Positions 10,022 to 19,514 of a stretch of DNA of 64,000 nucleotides are shown here, in pieces. The first letter of the stretch is position 1, and every line of letters starts with the position of its first letter. The notes under the pieces are model-generated. The model did not search any database, was not told the origin of the DNA, and was given only the letters and a program-made list of their open reading frames with translations. The DNA lies in the NCBI RefSeq assembly GCF_004569635.1, contig NZ_SPOZ01000008.1, positions 75 through 64,074 of the forward strand, given 5' to 3'. The translations under genes were made by a program, and so were the position numbers. Source of the stretch: Streptococcus sp. LYSM12. GTDB taxonomy: Bacteria; Bacillota; Bacilli; Lactobacillales; Streptococcaceae.

Positions 10022-11485
10022 ATGTCGTATGAAAAAAGACCGAATGTGATGTTAATCGTGGTAGATCAAATGCGTGCAGATGCTCTAGCCTATAATAATA
10101 TCCACAGCCTAGTTAGCACCCCTACCCTCGATATGATGGCTGCGCAAGGCTACAATTTTGAAAATGCCTATTCCCCTGTCCCTAGTTGCGTGCCCGCACG
10201 AGTCGCTCTCTTAACAGGACTGGATCAAGACCATAGTGGACGGGTCGGGTATGAAGATGAGGTCCCTTGGAATTTCAAGAATACTCTCCCTCAAACCTTT
10301 AAAGATATGGGGTATCAGACAGAATGTATCGGAAAAATGCACGTCTATCCTTCTCGTAAGCGACTCGGTTTTGATCATGTATTGCTACATGATGGCTATT
10401 TACATATTGATAGAAAGTATGATAAACCCTATGGTTCTCAGTTTGAGTATGCAAATGATTACCTAACATTTTTAAAAACAAATCTCGGACATCAAGTGGA
10501 CCTAATGGATAACGGCCTGAACTGTAATTCTTGGGAAGCCAGACCCTGGCAGCACGAGGAATACCTACACCCCACTAATTGGGTCGTCAGTGAGGGCATT
10601 CGTTTTCTTGAAAAAAGGGATCCCACAGTTCCCTTTTTCCTCAAACTATCATTTGAAAAACCCCATGCTCCTCTTGATCCTCCGGAATATTATTTTAATA
10701 TGTATATGGAGCGACTTCCAGAAGAACTTGACCTCCATATCGGGAATTGGGAGATGTACGACGAGCAAACTTACGATATCTATGCTCTTCATGGAAAATT
10801 AAAGGCAGATGATCACAGACGCATGCTTGCTGCTTATTTTGGTCTTATCACTCATATCGATCATCAAATTTGCCGTTTTTTAACAGCTCTCAAAGAGTTT
10901 CAGCATGATAAGGATACCATTATTTGGTTTGTGTCTGATCACGGTGACCAACTAGGAGAACATTACCTGTTTAGAAAAGGCTATCCTTATCAAGGAAGTA
11001 TCCACGTACCCTCTTTCATCTATGACCCGGGTAATTTGATTGCAGCCAACCAGCATAGTATTAAGCAGCTCGTGAAACTTCAAGATATTTTCCCATCATT
11101 GTTGGATCTTGCATTAGGAAAGGAAAAAGGAGGGTTGGACGGAAAGAGTGTCAAACAGCTCTTATTTGGAAAGTATGAGGGCTGGCGGACGGATTTTCAT
11201 GGAGAGCACTGCTTAGGGGAAGACTCCAGTCAGTATATTTTAACAGATAAATGGAAGTTTATCTGGTTTTCAGTTCGGGATGAGTACCAACTATTTGATA
11301 TGGAAAACGATCCACATGAGATGAACAATCTCATCCATGAACGTAAATATGCCCCAGTTATTGACGAATTGCGGGCAAAATTGATAGACTATTTACAAGA
11401 TAGGGAGGAGGGTTTTGTCCAACATGGAAAACTAACAGCTGTTTCCATGGAGCAGATCCGTTCAACCATATCTGCGAAACTTTAA
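10022..11485 (+). CDS. Cysteine-type sulfatase (alkaline phosphatase superfamily)
   Basis: 487 residues with no signal peptide, so it should act in the cytoplasm. Metal ligands begin in VDQMRAD. The sulfatase signature SCVPARVALLTG carries the C-x-P-x-R core with Cys56, the residue converted to formylglycine. The second metal-binding block is SDHGDQLGEH. Such enzymes remove O- or N-sulfate from sugars. The maturating enzyme is encoded 15 bp downstream and PTS permease parts upstream, so the natural reading is uptake of a sulfated glycan fragment followed by intracellular desulfation. Host glycosaminoglycan or mucin pieces are candidates; the exact substrate is not deducible. Confidence 0.92.
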   Translation: MSYEKRPNVMLIVVDQMRADALAYNNIHSLVSTPTLDMMAAQGYNFENAYSPVPSCVPARVALLTGLDQDHSGRVGYEDEVPWNFKNTLPQTFKDMGYQTECIGKMHVYPSRKRLGFDHVLLHDGYLHIDRKYDKPYGSQFEYANDYLTFLKTNLGHQVDLMDNGLNCNSWEARPWQHEEYLHPTNWVVSEGIRFLEKRDPTVPFFLKLSFEKPHAPLDPPEYYFNMYMERLPEELDLHIGNWEMYDEQTYDIYALHGKLKADDHRRMLAAYFGLITHIDHQICRFLTALKEFQHDKDTIIWFVSDHGDQLGEHYLFRKGYPYQGSIHVPSFIYDPGNLIAANQHSIKQLVKLQDIFPSLLDLALGKEKGGLDGKSVKQLLFGKYEGWRTDFHGEHCLGEDSSQYILTDKWKFIWFSVRDEYQLFDMENDPHEMNNLIHERKYAPVIDELRAKLIDYLQDREEGFVQHGKLTAVSMEQIRSTISAKL

Positions 11486-11500
11486 AAAATAGAGGTAGTA

Positions 11501-12358
11501 ATGGAATTTCAATTCATCAAAGGTGGAAGATTTCTGATGGGGACAGATGATAAGATTGGATTTAGCGGAGATTATGAAGGACCAGCTACTTCTGTTTTTG
11601 TATCCGATTTTGAAATAGCAACTACGACAGTGAGCAATCAAGACTTTGCTACCTTTGTCCAACAGACTGGCTACCAAACACTGGCTGAAAGAAAAGGAAA
11701 TTCTTTTGTGTTTCACCTATTTATTGAAGAAACAAAAAGGTCGCACTATCCACATCCAGCAGGGGCCCCTTGGTGGAAAGTTGTTCCTGGTACAGACTGG
11801 GCCCATCCTTATGGACCAACAAGTAGTATCCAAGGTTTAGAAGACCATCCAGTTGTCCATATGGCCTTAGAAGATGCTTTCGCTTATTGTCGATGGGCAG
11901 GCTTACATTTACCGACAGAAGCCCAATGGGAATATGCCGCACGAGCTGGAAATACGACCACTTATCCTTGGGGTCAAGAATTGGTAGATGAAAAAGGTCA
12001 CCATGCAAATACCTGGCAAGGAGCATTCCCTTGGGAAAATAGTCAAGACGACGGTTTTATTGGAACAGCTCCTGTGACATACTTTGAACCAAATCAGTTT
12101 GGTCTTTATCAAATGATTGGCAATGTATGGGAATGGTGCTGCAACCCTCGCTACACCCTTTTAGAAGATTTTAATCGTCGACCTTTTGAGCTAACAGATG
12201 AGATACTTGGAGAAGAATATGCGATTCGAGGAGGCTCTTTCTTATGTCACTCCTCTTACTGCAACCGATATAGGGTTGCAGCCAGAAATGGCTCACATAT
12301 CCAATCGACAACTAGTCACCTAGGATTTCGTTGTATCAGAGAGGTAACGCATGATTAA
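11501..12358 (+). CDS. Formylglycine-generating enzyme (SUMF1/FGE family)
   Basis: 285 residues, the size of bacterial FGEs. The fold runs from FIKGGRFLMGTD to GFRC. Both copper-binding active-site cysteines are visible as RGGSFLCHSSYC (Cys249 and Cys254), with the same spacing as the catalytic pair of human FGE. The LPTEAQWEYAARAG and GNVWEWC blocks are also typical. The enzyme uses oxygen to oxidise the cysteine of C-x-P-x-R sulfatases to formylglycine. It is encoded directly after a sulfatase with exactly that motif, so the partner is almost certain. The last 8 bases overlap the exporter gene. Confidence 0.93.
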   Translation: MEFQFIKGGRFLMGTDDKIGFSGDYEGPATSVFVSDFEIATTTVSNQDFATFVQQTGYQTLAERKGNSFVFHLFIEETKRSHYPHPAGAPWWKVVPGTDWAHPYGPTSSIQGLEDHPVVHMALEDAFAYCRWAGLHLPTEAQWEYAARAGNTTTYPWGQELVDEKGHHANTWQGAFPWENSQDDGFIGTAPVTYFEPNQFGLYQMIGNVWEWCCNPRYTLLEDFNRRPFELTDEILGEEYAIRGGSFLCHSSYCNRYRVAARNGSHIQSTTSHLGFRCIREVTHD

Positions 12359-13133
12359 AACACTATTGTATGCCCTCGTTATTTTGCTAGCCAATACAGT
12401 TGGGGCAGTGTCTGGAATGGGAGGCGGTATCATCATCAAACCAGCTCTCCAATTTTTTCATCTAGACTCTGCCTTATTGATCAATTTTTATTCAAGTCTT
12501 GCAGTGTTGACCATGTCCATTAGCTCTACCTGGAAACAAATCCAACAAAAACAAACAATTGATCTGCTTACCGTAGGTTTGCTAGGAATCGGATCCAGCC
12601 TGGGAGGGATAATCGGAGACCTTAGTTTTCATTATTTGAATACTGCTATTGGGAATGACAAGAGCGTTGTATTACAGATGTTCCTTATCATTGTTTCCCT
12701 CTTACTAGCCCTTTGGATATCGAGTAATAGGATAACTTATCTCATGGTAAAAGGAAGATGGTTCATGTTGCCTATTGGCCTATTTTTAGGCTTATTTTCT
12801 ACCATTTTAGGAATTGGTGGTGGTCCTATCAATATTTCCTGTTTTTTATTTTTCTTTGGAATTGGTATCAGAAAAGCAACGATTTATTCTATCATCACTA
12901 TCTTCTTCAGCCAAGCAGCAAAGATTGGCCAGGCTCTTTTGTCAGGAAACGTTTCAGGAATTGACAGCGGTCTTAGTCTTATCATCATCTTAGCAGCCCT
13001 CACAGGGGGATGGATTGGTGCTTCTATCAGCAACCATATTTCTGAGAAGAAAATCTTCTTCTTCTATCACATTGTCCTCCTTTTCGTCTTGACCTTAGGA
13101 ATCTTTAACCTTATGTATTATGTGATACATTAG
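12351..13133 (+). CDS. TauE/SafE-family anion exporter
   Basis: 260 residues with eight or so membrane segments and the TauE/SafE repeat: GAVSGMGGGIIIKPAL in the first half and STILGIGGGPINI in the second. This family exports sulfite, sulfoacetate and related organosulfur anions. The start codon overlaps the FGE gene by 8 bp, so the two are coupled. In this operon the likely job is disposal of the sulfate released by the sulfatase, which streptococci have little use for. That role is inferred from context. Confidence 0.85.
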   Translation: MIKTLLYALVILLANTVGAVSGMGGGIIIKPALQFFHLDSALLINFYSSLAVLTMSISSTWKQIQQKQTIDLLTVGLLGIGSSLGGIIGDLSFHYLNTAIGNDKSVVLQMFLIIVSLLLALWISSNRITYLMVKGRWFMLPIGLFLGLFSTILGIGGGPINISCFLFFFGIGIRKATIYSIITIFFSQAAKIGQALLSGNVSGIDSGLSLIIILAALTGGWIGASISNHISEKKIFFFYHIVLLFVLTLGIFNLMYYVIH

Positions 13134-13343
13134 GCGCCACTAACATTTTCAGAACCCCATTTCAAAACTACTACCTATCTCCTTAGTTTAAGACAGCTAC
13201 TATCTGTGGTACTGGTAAAACGAATATGCAGCAAACAGCTCCTTTCATCGCTTGCTCACCTTGACCTTACTGAACTTCTGCACTGCTTTCAATTTATTAG
13301 AGAAAGAGAGCTTTGCTATCCTTATCGTCTTTTCCTTTGTTTT

Positions 13344-13450
13344 TATAGTCCTTTAGTTTACATTTTTATTACTTCGTTAACTCGTCTTGCTGTACTCCAG
13401 TACTACCTGCGACTCGTTGCCTAGTACCAAAAATAAACGGAACGGCTATA
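13344..13450 (+). repeat. MITE-like element, copy 1
   Basis: Begins TATAGTC and ends GGCTATA, with terminal inverted repeats around GTTTA/TAAAC and a core reading CTTGCTGTACTCCAGTAC. Belongs to the ten-copy family described in the findings; this is the subtype ending ACGGCTATA. Confidence 0.8.
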
Positions 13451-13531
13451 GTATAGGCAACGAGCTGCAGGCTGTAGAGAGTACTGCAAAGCGAGTGAAC
13501 CAAGTCATAAAAGATAAACGAAATGACTATA
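13451..13531 (-). repeat. MITE-like element, copy 2 (truncated)
   Basis: Inverted relative to copy 1 and directly abutting it. It lacks the usual right end after GTTGCCTA, so about 25 bp including one terminal repeat are missing. The remaining end reads AACGAAATGACTATA. Confidence 0.75.
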
Positions 13532-13620
13532 TCTCCAAGTTTTCACCATTTTCAAGGGTCAAAGCAGTCAGATACTGATTCTATAGTAATACAGTGTTAA
13601 AATAGTATTCTCGCTATAGA

Positions 13621-13667
13621 AAAACACATTGAGTAATTCCGTTTAACAGAAACTCAATGTGTTTTTT
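13621..13667 (-). terminator. Terminator of the murB-potABCD operon
   Basis: Perfect 14-bp arms AAAACACATTGAGT / ACTCAATGTGTTTT with a 17-base loop and T tracts on both strands. It sits a few bases beyond the potD stop and could also stop transcription arriving from the left. Confidence 0.85.
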
Positions 13668-13669
13668 CT

Positions 13670-14740
13670 TTATTTACGATACATCTTAAATTGTAGGTAA
13701 AGATCGTTGTAATCACCTAGGAGTTTGCGACCGAGATTGTCGTAGACTTCTAGATTTTTCAAGGTTTTTTCTGAGGGGTAGAAAGCCTCATCGTTTTTTA
13801 CATCATCTGGTAGCATTTCCCTAGCCTTAGTATTTGGCGTTGCATAGCCTATGTACAAGGCATTTTGGTAGGCATTTTCAGGACGTAACATAAAGTTAAT
13901 GAAAGCATAGGCTCCTTCGATATTTTTGGAGGTCTTTGGTATGACCATGTTGTCAAACCAAAGGTTAGAACCTTTTGACGGTACAACGTAGCGCAAGTTT
14001 TCATTGCCATCAAGCATTTCACTTGCTTCACCTGAGAAACTTACAGCAATCGCAGCCGCATCTTGAATCATGTAGCCCTTGATTTCATCAGATACGATAG
14101 CCTTGATGTTGGGCGTTAATTCATACAGGTAATTAGCAGCCTCTTCTAACTCGGCTTGATTGCGGGAATTTAAGCTGTAACCAAGGGTCTGAAGACCAAT
14201 CCCCATGCCCTCACGGGCACCGTCCACCAACATGATGTTATCATGATACTCTTCCGACCATAAATCTTCCCATTCTTGCGGAGGATGTTCCACCATTGTT
14301 TCATTATAGACAATTCCCAGAGTTCCCCAGAAATAAGGGATTGAATACTCGTTTTTCTCATCAAAACTCAACCCAAGAAACTTAGGGTCAATATTTTCAA
14401 GACCCTTGATTTTTTTCTTGTCTAATTGAACAAGAAGATTTTCATCTAACATCTTGGCAATCATATACTCAGACGGAATGGTCAAATCATAGGTCGTTCC
14501 ACCTTGTTGAATTTTGGTATACATAGCTTCATTAGAATCAAAGGTCTGGTAATCAACCTTAATCCCTGTTTCTTCTGTAAACTTCTCTAAAAGTTCGGGA
14601 TTAATGTAGTCTCCCCAGTTATAGATGACTAATTTTTCTGTCGTTCCCTCCCTCGACTGGCTTTCCAGCTTGTGGCTAATCCCAAAGAGGACAAGGACAA
14701 TCACGATAATTCCGATTAAAAAGGAATACAAACGTTTCAT
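13670..14740 (-). CDS. potD: Spermidine/putrescine ABC transporter, substrate-binding protein
   Basis: 356 residues, the usual PotD length. An N-terminal membrane signal or anchor (SFLIGIIVIVLVLFGIS) is followed by the PotD start KLVIYNWGDYINPE and the ligand-site blocks PYFWGTLGIVYNE and NLWFDNMVIPK. It captures polyamines at the cell surface for PotB and PotC. I see no classical lipobox cysteine, as in other streptococcal PotD proteins I recall. The start overlaps the potC stop by one base, and it is the last gene of the operon before a strong terminator. Confidence 0.95.
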   Translation of the reverse strand: MKRLYSFLIGIIVIVLVLFGISHKLESQSREGTTEKLVIYNWGDYINPELLEKFTEETGIKVDYQTFDSNEAMYTKIQQGGTTYDLTIPSEYMIAKMLDENLLVQLDKKKIKGLENIDPKFLGLSFDEKNEYSIPYFWGTLGIVYNETMVEHPPQEWEDLWSEEYHDNIMLVDGAREGMGIGLQTLGYSLNSRNQAELEEAANYLYELTPNIKAIVSDEIKGYMIQDAAAIAVSFSGEASEMLDGNENLRYVVPSKGSNLWFDNMVIPKTSKNIEGAYAFINFMLRPENAYQNALYIGYATPNTKAREMLPDDVKNDEAFYPSEKTLKNLEVYDNLGRKLLGDYNDLYLQFKMYRK

Positions 14741-15510
14741 TAGTTGACCTCCTTTTCACGAGAAATGAAATAATAGCCCACCACTAATAAGATACTAAAG
14801 AGGAAGACAAGGGTTGAAAGAGCATTTATTTCAAGGGAGATTCCTTGACGGGCGCGTGAATAAATTTCTACAGAAAGGTTGGAATAACCATTTCCTGTAA
14901 CGAAGAAAGTCACTGCAAAATCGTCTAAAGAATAAGTAAAAGCCATAAAATAGCCTGCAATAATGGCCGGTGTCAGGTAGGGCAACATGATTTCCTTGAG
15001 CATCTGGAACTGGCTGGCTCCCAAGTCATAAGCCGCTAGCACCATATCAGCATTCATTTCCTTAAGACGCGGCAAGACCATCAAAACCACAATCGGAATA
15101 GAAAATGCCACATGACTCAGAAGAACTGAAACAAAACCAAGTTGGAAACCAATGACAGTGAAGAGAATTAAAAAACTCGCTCCAATCATGACATCTGGCG
15201 CTACCATCAGAATATTGTTAATCGAAAGTAGCATATTTTGCCATTTTTGTTTGCTTTGGTAAATATAAATTGCACCAAAGGTACCAATAATCGTTGCAAT
15301 CAAGGAACTAAGAAAGGCTAAGAGGAAGGTCTGAGCTAAAATCAACATCAACCGACTATCGCCTAACATAGATGAAAAATAGTCCACCGTAAAGCCTGTA
15401 AACCCGTTCATATCCCCACCCTTATTAAAGGCATAGGCGATTAGGTAAACAATCGGGAGATAAAGGACAAGGAAGGTAATTGTCAAATAAACTTTTCCAA
15501 TTTTTTTCAT
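14740..15510 (-). CDS. potC: Spermidine/putrescine ABC transporter permease
   Basis: 256 residues from the ATG at 15510. The upstream in-frame extension lies inside potB and lacks its own ribosome site. Six membrane segments and the ATPase-contact loop AAYDLGASQFQMLKEIMLPY are visible. The start overlaps the potB stop in a TAATG junction, so translation is coupled. With PotB it forms the channel of the polyamine importer. Confidence 0.94.
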   Translation of the reverse strand: MKKIGKVYLTITFLVLYLPIVYLIAYAFNKGGDMNGFTGFTVDYFSSMLGDSRLMLILAQTFLLAFLSSLIATIIGTFGAIYIYQSKQKWQNMLLSINNILMVAPDVMIGASFLILFTVIGFQLGFVSVLLSHVAFSIPIVVLMVLPRLKEMNADMVLAAYDLGASQFQMLKEIMLPYLTPAIIAGYFMAFTYSLDDFAVTFFVTGNGYSNLSVEIYSRARQGISLEINALSTLVFLFSILLVVGYYFISREKEVN

Positions 15511-16310
15511 TATTTCTTCCTCTCTTTCGTTAGCCACATGGTCAAGAGCATGGCTAGAATCAAAACCACGCCGATAGTTGACCCCATTCCCCAGTTTTGA
15601 GTGGTAAGGAAATGTTGCTCAATTGCTGTACCAAGCGTAATCACACGATTTCCACCGATCAGACGGGTCAGCATGAACAAGCTCAAACTTGGAATAAAGA
15701 CAGCCTGTACACCGCTTCTTACCCCATTCATAGAGAGAGGAAAAATCACTTTGGTAAAGGTTTGCCAAGAATTGGCTCCCAAGTCACGGCTCGCATGGAT
15801 GAGATTCTGGTCCAAATCATCAAGAGCATTAAAAATCGGCAAAATCATAAAAGGAATTTCGATATAGCTTGCAACCGTGATAAATGAAAAGTCTGTAAAA
15901 AGAATCTGCTGGGTGCCTAAGCCTAGAAAATTCAAAAATTGATTGATAGACCCGTGTTGACCAAAGATACCAATAAAAGCATAAGCTTTCAAGAGCAAGT
16001 TGACCCAGGTCGGTAAAATAATCAACATCAACCAAAGCTGCTTATGCTTTAACTGCGTGAGAAAAAAAGCAGTTGGATAGCTAATCAGCAAAGTCACAAG
16101 GGTGATAATACCTGCATAGAGAATTGAGTTCATACTCATGCGCAGATAGGTCATATTAGGAGAGTTGAAATAGGTTTGATAGTTTGAAAGCGTAAGATTG
16201 CCATCAATGTCAAAAAAGGATTTATAGACAATCATGGCAACAGGGGCTAGGACAAAAAGGAGAATCCAAAGGGCATAGGGAAGAACGACTAATCTAGAGG
16301 TTTTCTTCAT
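15510..16310 (-). CDS. potB: Spermidine/putrescine ABC transporter permease
   Basis: 266 residues from the ATG at 16310 ([15 protein letters not shown]), chosen over one 21 bp upstream because it matches the family N-terminus. Six membrane segments and the permease loop [20 protein letters not shown] are visible. It overlaps potA by 17 bp. It forms the inner-membrane channel together with PotC. Confidence 0.94.
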   Translation of the reverse strand: MKKTSRLVVLPYALWILLFVLAPVAMIVYKSFFDIDGNLTLSNYQTYFNSPNMTYLRMSMNSILYAGIITLVTLLISYPTAFFLTQLKHKQLWLMLIILPTWVNLLLKAYAFIGIFGQHGSINQFLNFLGLGTQQILFTDFSFITVASYIEIPFMILPIFNALDDLDQNLIHASRDLGANSWQTFTKVIFPLSMNGVRSGVQAVFIPSLSLFMLTRLIGGNRVITLGTAIEQHFLTTQNWGMGSTIGVVLILAMLLTMWLTKERKK

Positions 16311-17448
16311 TTCGTTCCTCCTCGATGGCATGAATCAAGCCATCTTCGACTTCTTCGACCTCCACATATTCTTCGATACGAGCATCAAACTCTTCTTCTG
16401 TTTCATTGAGACGCATGATATGAATATCTTCAGGTTCAAAGTCCAGTCCAATAACCTCTCCCTCAATCGCCTTACGGGTCGAGTGAATCATCCACTCGTT
16501 GCCCAAATCATCGTAGGCGATAATTTCATAGTGAACACCGCGAAAGAGCTGGGTATCAACTTTCACCTTTAATTTACCTTCATCCGGCAAGGTCAGTTGC
16601 AAATCTTCTGGACGAATGACAACCTGAACTGGCTCATTCGGTTTCATCCCACCGTCAACTGCCTCAAACCGCTTACCATTAAATTCAACTAGGTAGTCTT
16701 CAATCATTCGACCAGAAATAATATTGGATTCTCCAATAAAGGTGGCAACGAAATGGTTAATCGGCTCATCATAAATATCAACTGGCGTACCTGATTGGAC
16801 AATCTCACCATCATTCATGACAAAAATCCAGTCACTCATGGCAAGCGCCTCTTCTTGGTCATGGGTAACAAAGACGAAAGTAATACCTAAACGCTGTTGC
16901 AATTCACGCAATTCGTACTGCATATCGGTTCGCAGTTTCAAGTCAAGGGCTGACAAGGGCTCATCGAGCAAGACCACCCGTGGCTCATTGATAATAGCGC
17001 GTGCGATAGCCACTCGCTGACGTTGACCGCCTGATAATTTTTGAATGGCACGTTTTTCATAGCCTCCTAAGCGAACTAACTTCAGAGCTTCTGTCACACG
17101 GTACTCAATTTCTTCCTTGGGGATTTTTCGCAATTTAAGGGGAAAGGCCACGTTTTCAAAAACAGTCATATGTGGAAAAAGCGCATATGACTGGAAGACT
17201 GTGTGAACATCACGCTTATTGGTCGGCACGTCATTCATCCGCTCACCGTCTAGATAAATGTCACCTGAAGTAGCATCTAGCAGTCCCGCAATGATATTTA
17301 AAATAGTTGATTTTCCTGAACCAGAAGCACCTAAGAGGGTGTAAAATTTCCCTTCTTCCAGCTCAAAGTTAATATCTTTTAAAACAACTGTCCCACTATC
17401 TTCAAATACTTTGGAAACGTTCTTAAATTCGATAATTGGTTTCTTCAA
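16294..17448 (-). CDS. potA: Spermidine/putrescine ABC transporter ATPase
   Basis: 384 residues. Walker A is GASGSGKST, the signature is [15 protein letters not shown], Walker B is VVLLDEP, and the switch histidine is in THDQEEAL. The C-terminal TOBE regulatory domain (VVIRPEDLQ) and an acidic tail are like those of streptococcal PotA. The start codon is TTG (17446-17448). The nearby ATG at 17453-17455 is in another frame. Use of a TTG start is unusual among the genes here and may limit expression. It powers polyamine uptake through PotB and PotC. Confidence 0.93.
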   Translation of the reverse strand: MKKPIIEFKNVSKVFEDSGTVVLKDINFELEEGKFYTLLGASGSGKSTILNIIAGLLDATSGDIYLDGERMNDVPTNKRDVHTVFQSYALFPHMTVFENVAFPLKLRKIPKEEIEYRVTEALKLVRLGGYEKRAIQKLSGGQRQRVAIARAIINEPRVVLLDEPLSALDLKLRTDMQYELRELQQRLGITFVFVTHDQEEALAMSDWIFVMNDGEIVQSGTPVDIYDEPINHFVATFIGESNIISGRMIEDYLVEFNGKRFEAVDGGMKPNEPVQVVIRPEDLQLTLPDEGKLKVKVDTQLFRGVHYEIIAYDDLGNEWMIHSTRKAIEGEVIGLDFEPEDIHIMRLNETEEEFDARIEEYVEVEEVEDGLIHAIEEERNEENL

Positions 17449-17585
17449 TTCTCATAAATTCCTTCTTTATATGGATTACAGATTAAAGGCTCTGTTAGGC
17501 CTTTTCTGACTCTAAGGTATGATAACTACCCTCTATACTACCGGCTACGATAGGCTTCACCTCCCTTACTATATCGTATGATTTT

Positions 17586-18488
17586 TTAGTCTAGGAAATC
17601 TCCCAAAATCCGCACTTCGCGTTCTAAGGTCACTCCTGAATGTTTTTCAACTGCTTCAATGACATAAGCCACTAAATCTTCATAATCCTGCGCCGTTCCG
17701 TCTGCAACATTGACCATGAACCCTGCGTGTTTTTCGGATACTTCAATCCCACCGATTCGATAGCCTTTCAAACCTGCCTCCATGATTAATTGACCTGCAA
17801 AATAACCCATCGGGCGTTTGAAGACCGACCCGCAGGAGGGATATTCCAAGGGTTGTTTCAATTTACGCAAGTGAGTCAAGCGTTCCATTTCTTGCTTAAT
17901 CATTGTATAGTTGCCAGGTTTTAGGGCAAACTTCGCTGATAGAACAATGGCCCCATTTTCCTGCAAAATAGACGAACGATAGCCAAATGTCAACTCACGT
18001 GCATCCAGCGTTTCTACATAGCCTTTCGGTGTCAAAATCTGTGCAGAAACTAGAATATGAGCAATCTCACCCCCATAGGCACCAGCATTCATAAAGACCG
18101 CACCGCCAACACTTCCAGGAATACCGCAGGCAAACTCAAAGCCTGATAGAGAATGATGCGCAGCAACCTGCGTGGTTTGAATTAAATTGGCTCCCGCTTC
18201 TGCTTCAATCGTATAACCTGATACGGTAATACTATTTAGCTTATCCATACGAATGACAAATCCACGAATCCCGCCATCTCGCACAATAATATTGCTCGAA
18301 TTTCCAAGTACCATCCACGGGATATTTTCTTGATTTGCAAATTCAACAATCCGGACCAATTCATAGCGATTACGAGGAAAGGCCAGGTAGTCGACCCTGC
18401 CCCCGACCTTTGTATACGTATAGTTTTTTAGAGGCTCATCGAAACGAATATCGACTTCTGCTAACGTTTGTTTGATTTTCTCTTTCAT
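17586..18488 (-). CDS. murB: UDP-N-acetylenolpyruvoylglucosamine reductase
   Basis: 300 residues from the ATG at 18488, which has GGAG at the right distance; an earlier ATG would absorb that site. It is a type II MurB: the FAD-binding block reads [14 protein letters not shown], followed by [20 protein letters not shown]. The [11 protein letters not shown] segment carries the catalytic serine. It reduces the enolpyruvyl group to make UDP-MurNAc for peptidoglycan. The murB-potABCD order is a known streptococcal arrangement, here with a 137-bp gap before potA. Confidence 0.95.
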   Translation of the reverse strand: MKEKIKQTLAEVDIRFDEPLKNYTYTKVGGRVDYLAFPRNRYELVRIVEFANQENIPWMVLGNSSNIIVRDGGIRGFVIRMDKLNSITVSGYTIEAEAGANLIQTTQVAAHHSLSGFEFACGIPGSVGGAVFMNAGAYGGEIAHILVSAQILTPKGYVETLDARELTFGYRSSILQENGAIVLSAKFALKPGNYTMIKQEMERLTHLRKLKQPLEYPSCGSVFKRPMGYFAGQLIMEAGLKGYRIGGIEVSEKHAGFMVNVADGTAQDYEDLVAYVIEAVEKHSGVTLEREVRILGDFLD

Positions 18489-18517
18489 ATTTCCTACTCC
18501 CAAAGTACATTCAGTTC

Positions 18518-18523
18518 ATTATA
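18518..18523 (-). promoter_or_regulatory. Extended -10 promoter of murB
   Basis: On the minus strand TGGTATAAT is an extended -10 element 30 bp before the murB start. The -35 region is weak (CGTTTT at 17 bp). Confidence 0.5.
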
Positions 18524-18548
18524 CCAAAATTCTTATTAGAAAACGATA

Positions 18549-18584
18549 AAAATAAACAAAAGAATGGATTCTTTTGTTTATTTT
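18549..18584 (-). terminator. Terminator after thrB
   Basis: Perfect 17-bp arms AAAATAAACAAAAGAAT / ATTCTTTTGTTTATTTT with a 2-base loop, AT-rich and T-tailed on both strands. It separates the hom-thrB operon from murB. Confidence 0.8.
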
Positions 18585-18649
18585 TCGGCTTTTATTTATG
18601 GATTGGTTATCATCTTAATCGTAAACTACACGAAAGCATCAAAAGCTCC

Positions 18650-19513
18650 TCATACTTCTACACGTACACCTTGTCTATCGACGGTTAAAATAAAGCTCTC
18701 TCCGTCTAGTTTCAAGGCATCAATCGCTTCTTTTACCATGACTTCTTTGGCTTTTTCTACCAAAACCATAACAGTTGGTCCTGCTCCCGATAGATAGGTT
18801 GCATATACCCCCAGTTCATGTCCTAATTGGCGAATCGGATAAAATTCTTGCACCAATTTTTGACGGAAAGGCTCGTGAAATAAGTCTGATTCAATCGCTT
18901 TGCCGGCTTCCACTAAATCTCCTGTCAGCAAGGCTGCAATCGCAACATTAGCAATGGCACTTGCTGCAACAGCATTTTTCGATGAGAATTGTTTCGGTAA
19001 GACACCACGACTGTCACTGGTCCGTAAAGGATAATTGGGAATAAAGGCGATAAAACTAGCTTCTGGAAATTCTGTCACAATCTTCGACACTTTTTTATTG
19101 ACATAACTGGAGATAACTAAGTTTCCAAAAATCGCAGGTGCAACATTATCAGGGTGTCCTTCAATTTCCGTTGCCAAGCTTAATTTTGCATCATCGTTCA
19201 GCTGCAAATCAGCCAGTTGATTTGCCAGTTCAATCCCTGCTACAATAACCGAACTTGAAGAGCCCAGACCACGCGCCAACGGAATATCACTGGTCATGCG
19301 AACATGGTGCGGTTGCAAGTCTGGGCATACTTTTAAGGCTGTCTTAATCAAAAGATTGTATTTATCGGACGGAACAAACTCTAAATCATGTTCGACAAAC
19401 CACTCATCTTGAGCCTTTACGATGTCTATGGTCAGATATTTGGACAAGGCAATCCCCAAAGAATCAAATCCTGGTCCAATATTAGCACTCGTTGCTGGTA
19501 CAATTATTTTCAT
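18650..19513 (-). CDS. thrB: Homoserine kinase
   Basis: 287 residues from the ATG at 19513. The longer reading frame begins inside hom and is rejected. It starts [20 protein letters not shown] and carries the GHMP-kinase motif [11 protein letters not shown] and the C-terminal LSGAGPTV motif. It phosphorylates homoserine for threonine synthesis. Only 1 bp separates it from hom, so the two are co-translated. thrC is not in the window. Confidence 0.95.
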   Translation of the reverse strand: MKIIVPATSANIGPGFDSLGIALSKYLTIDIVKAQDEWFVEHDLEFVPSDKYNLLIKTALKVCPDLQPHHVRMTSDIPLARGLGSSSSVIVAGIELANQLADLQLNDDAKLSLATEIEGHPDNVAPAIFGNLVISSYVNKKVSKIVTEFPEASFIAFIPNYPLRTSDSRGVLPKQFSSKNAVAASAIANVAIAALLTGDLVEAGKAIESDLFHEPFRQKLVQEFYPIRQLGHELGVYATYLSGAGPTVMVLVEKAKEVMVKEAIDALKLDGESFILTVDRQGVRVEV

Positions 19514-19514
19514 C

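Larger units (their letters stand above)
13134..13669. other. Intergenic region with two MITE copies and a terminator
   Basis: No gene seen. It holds two adjacent copies of the ~105-bp MITE in opposite orientation (13344-13531) and the hairpin that ends potD (13621-13667). The first 200 bp carry no recognisable feature. Confidence 0.7.
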
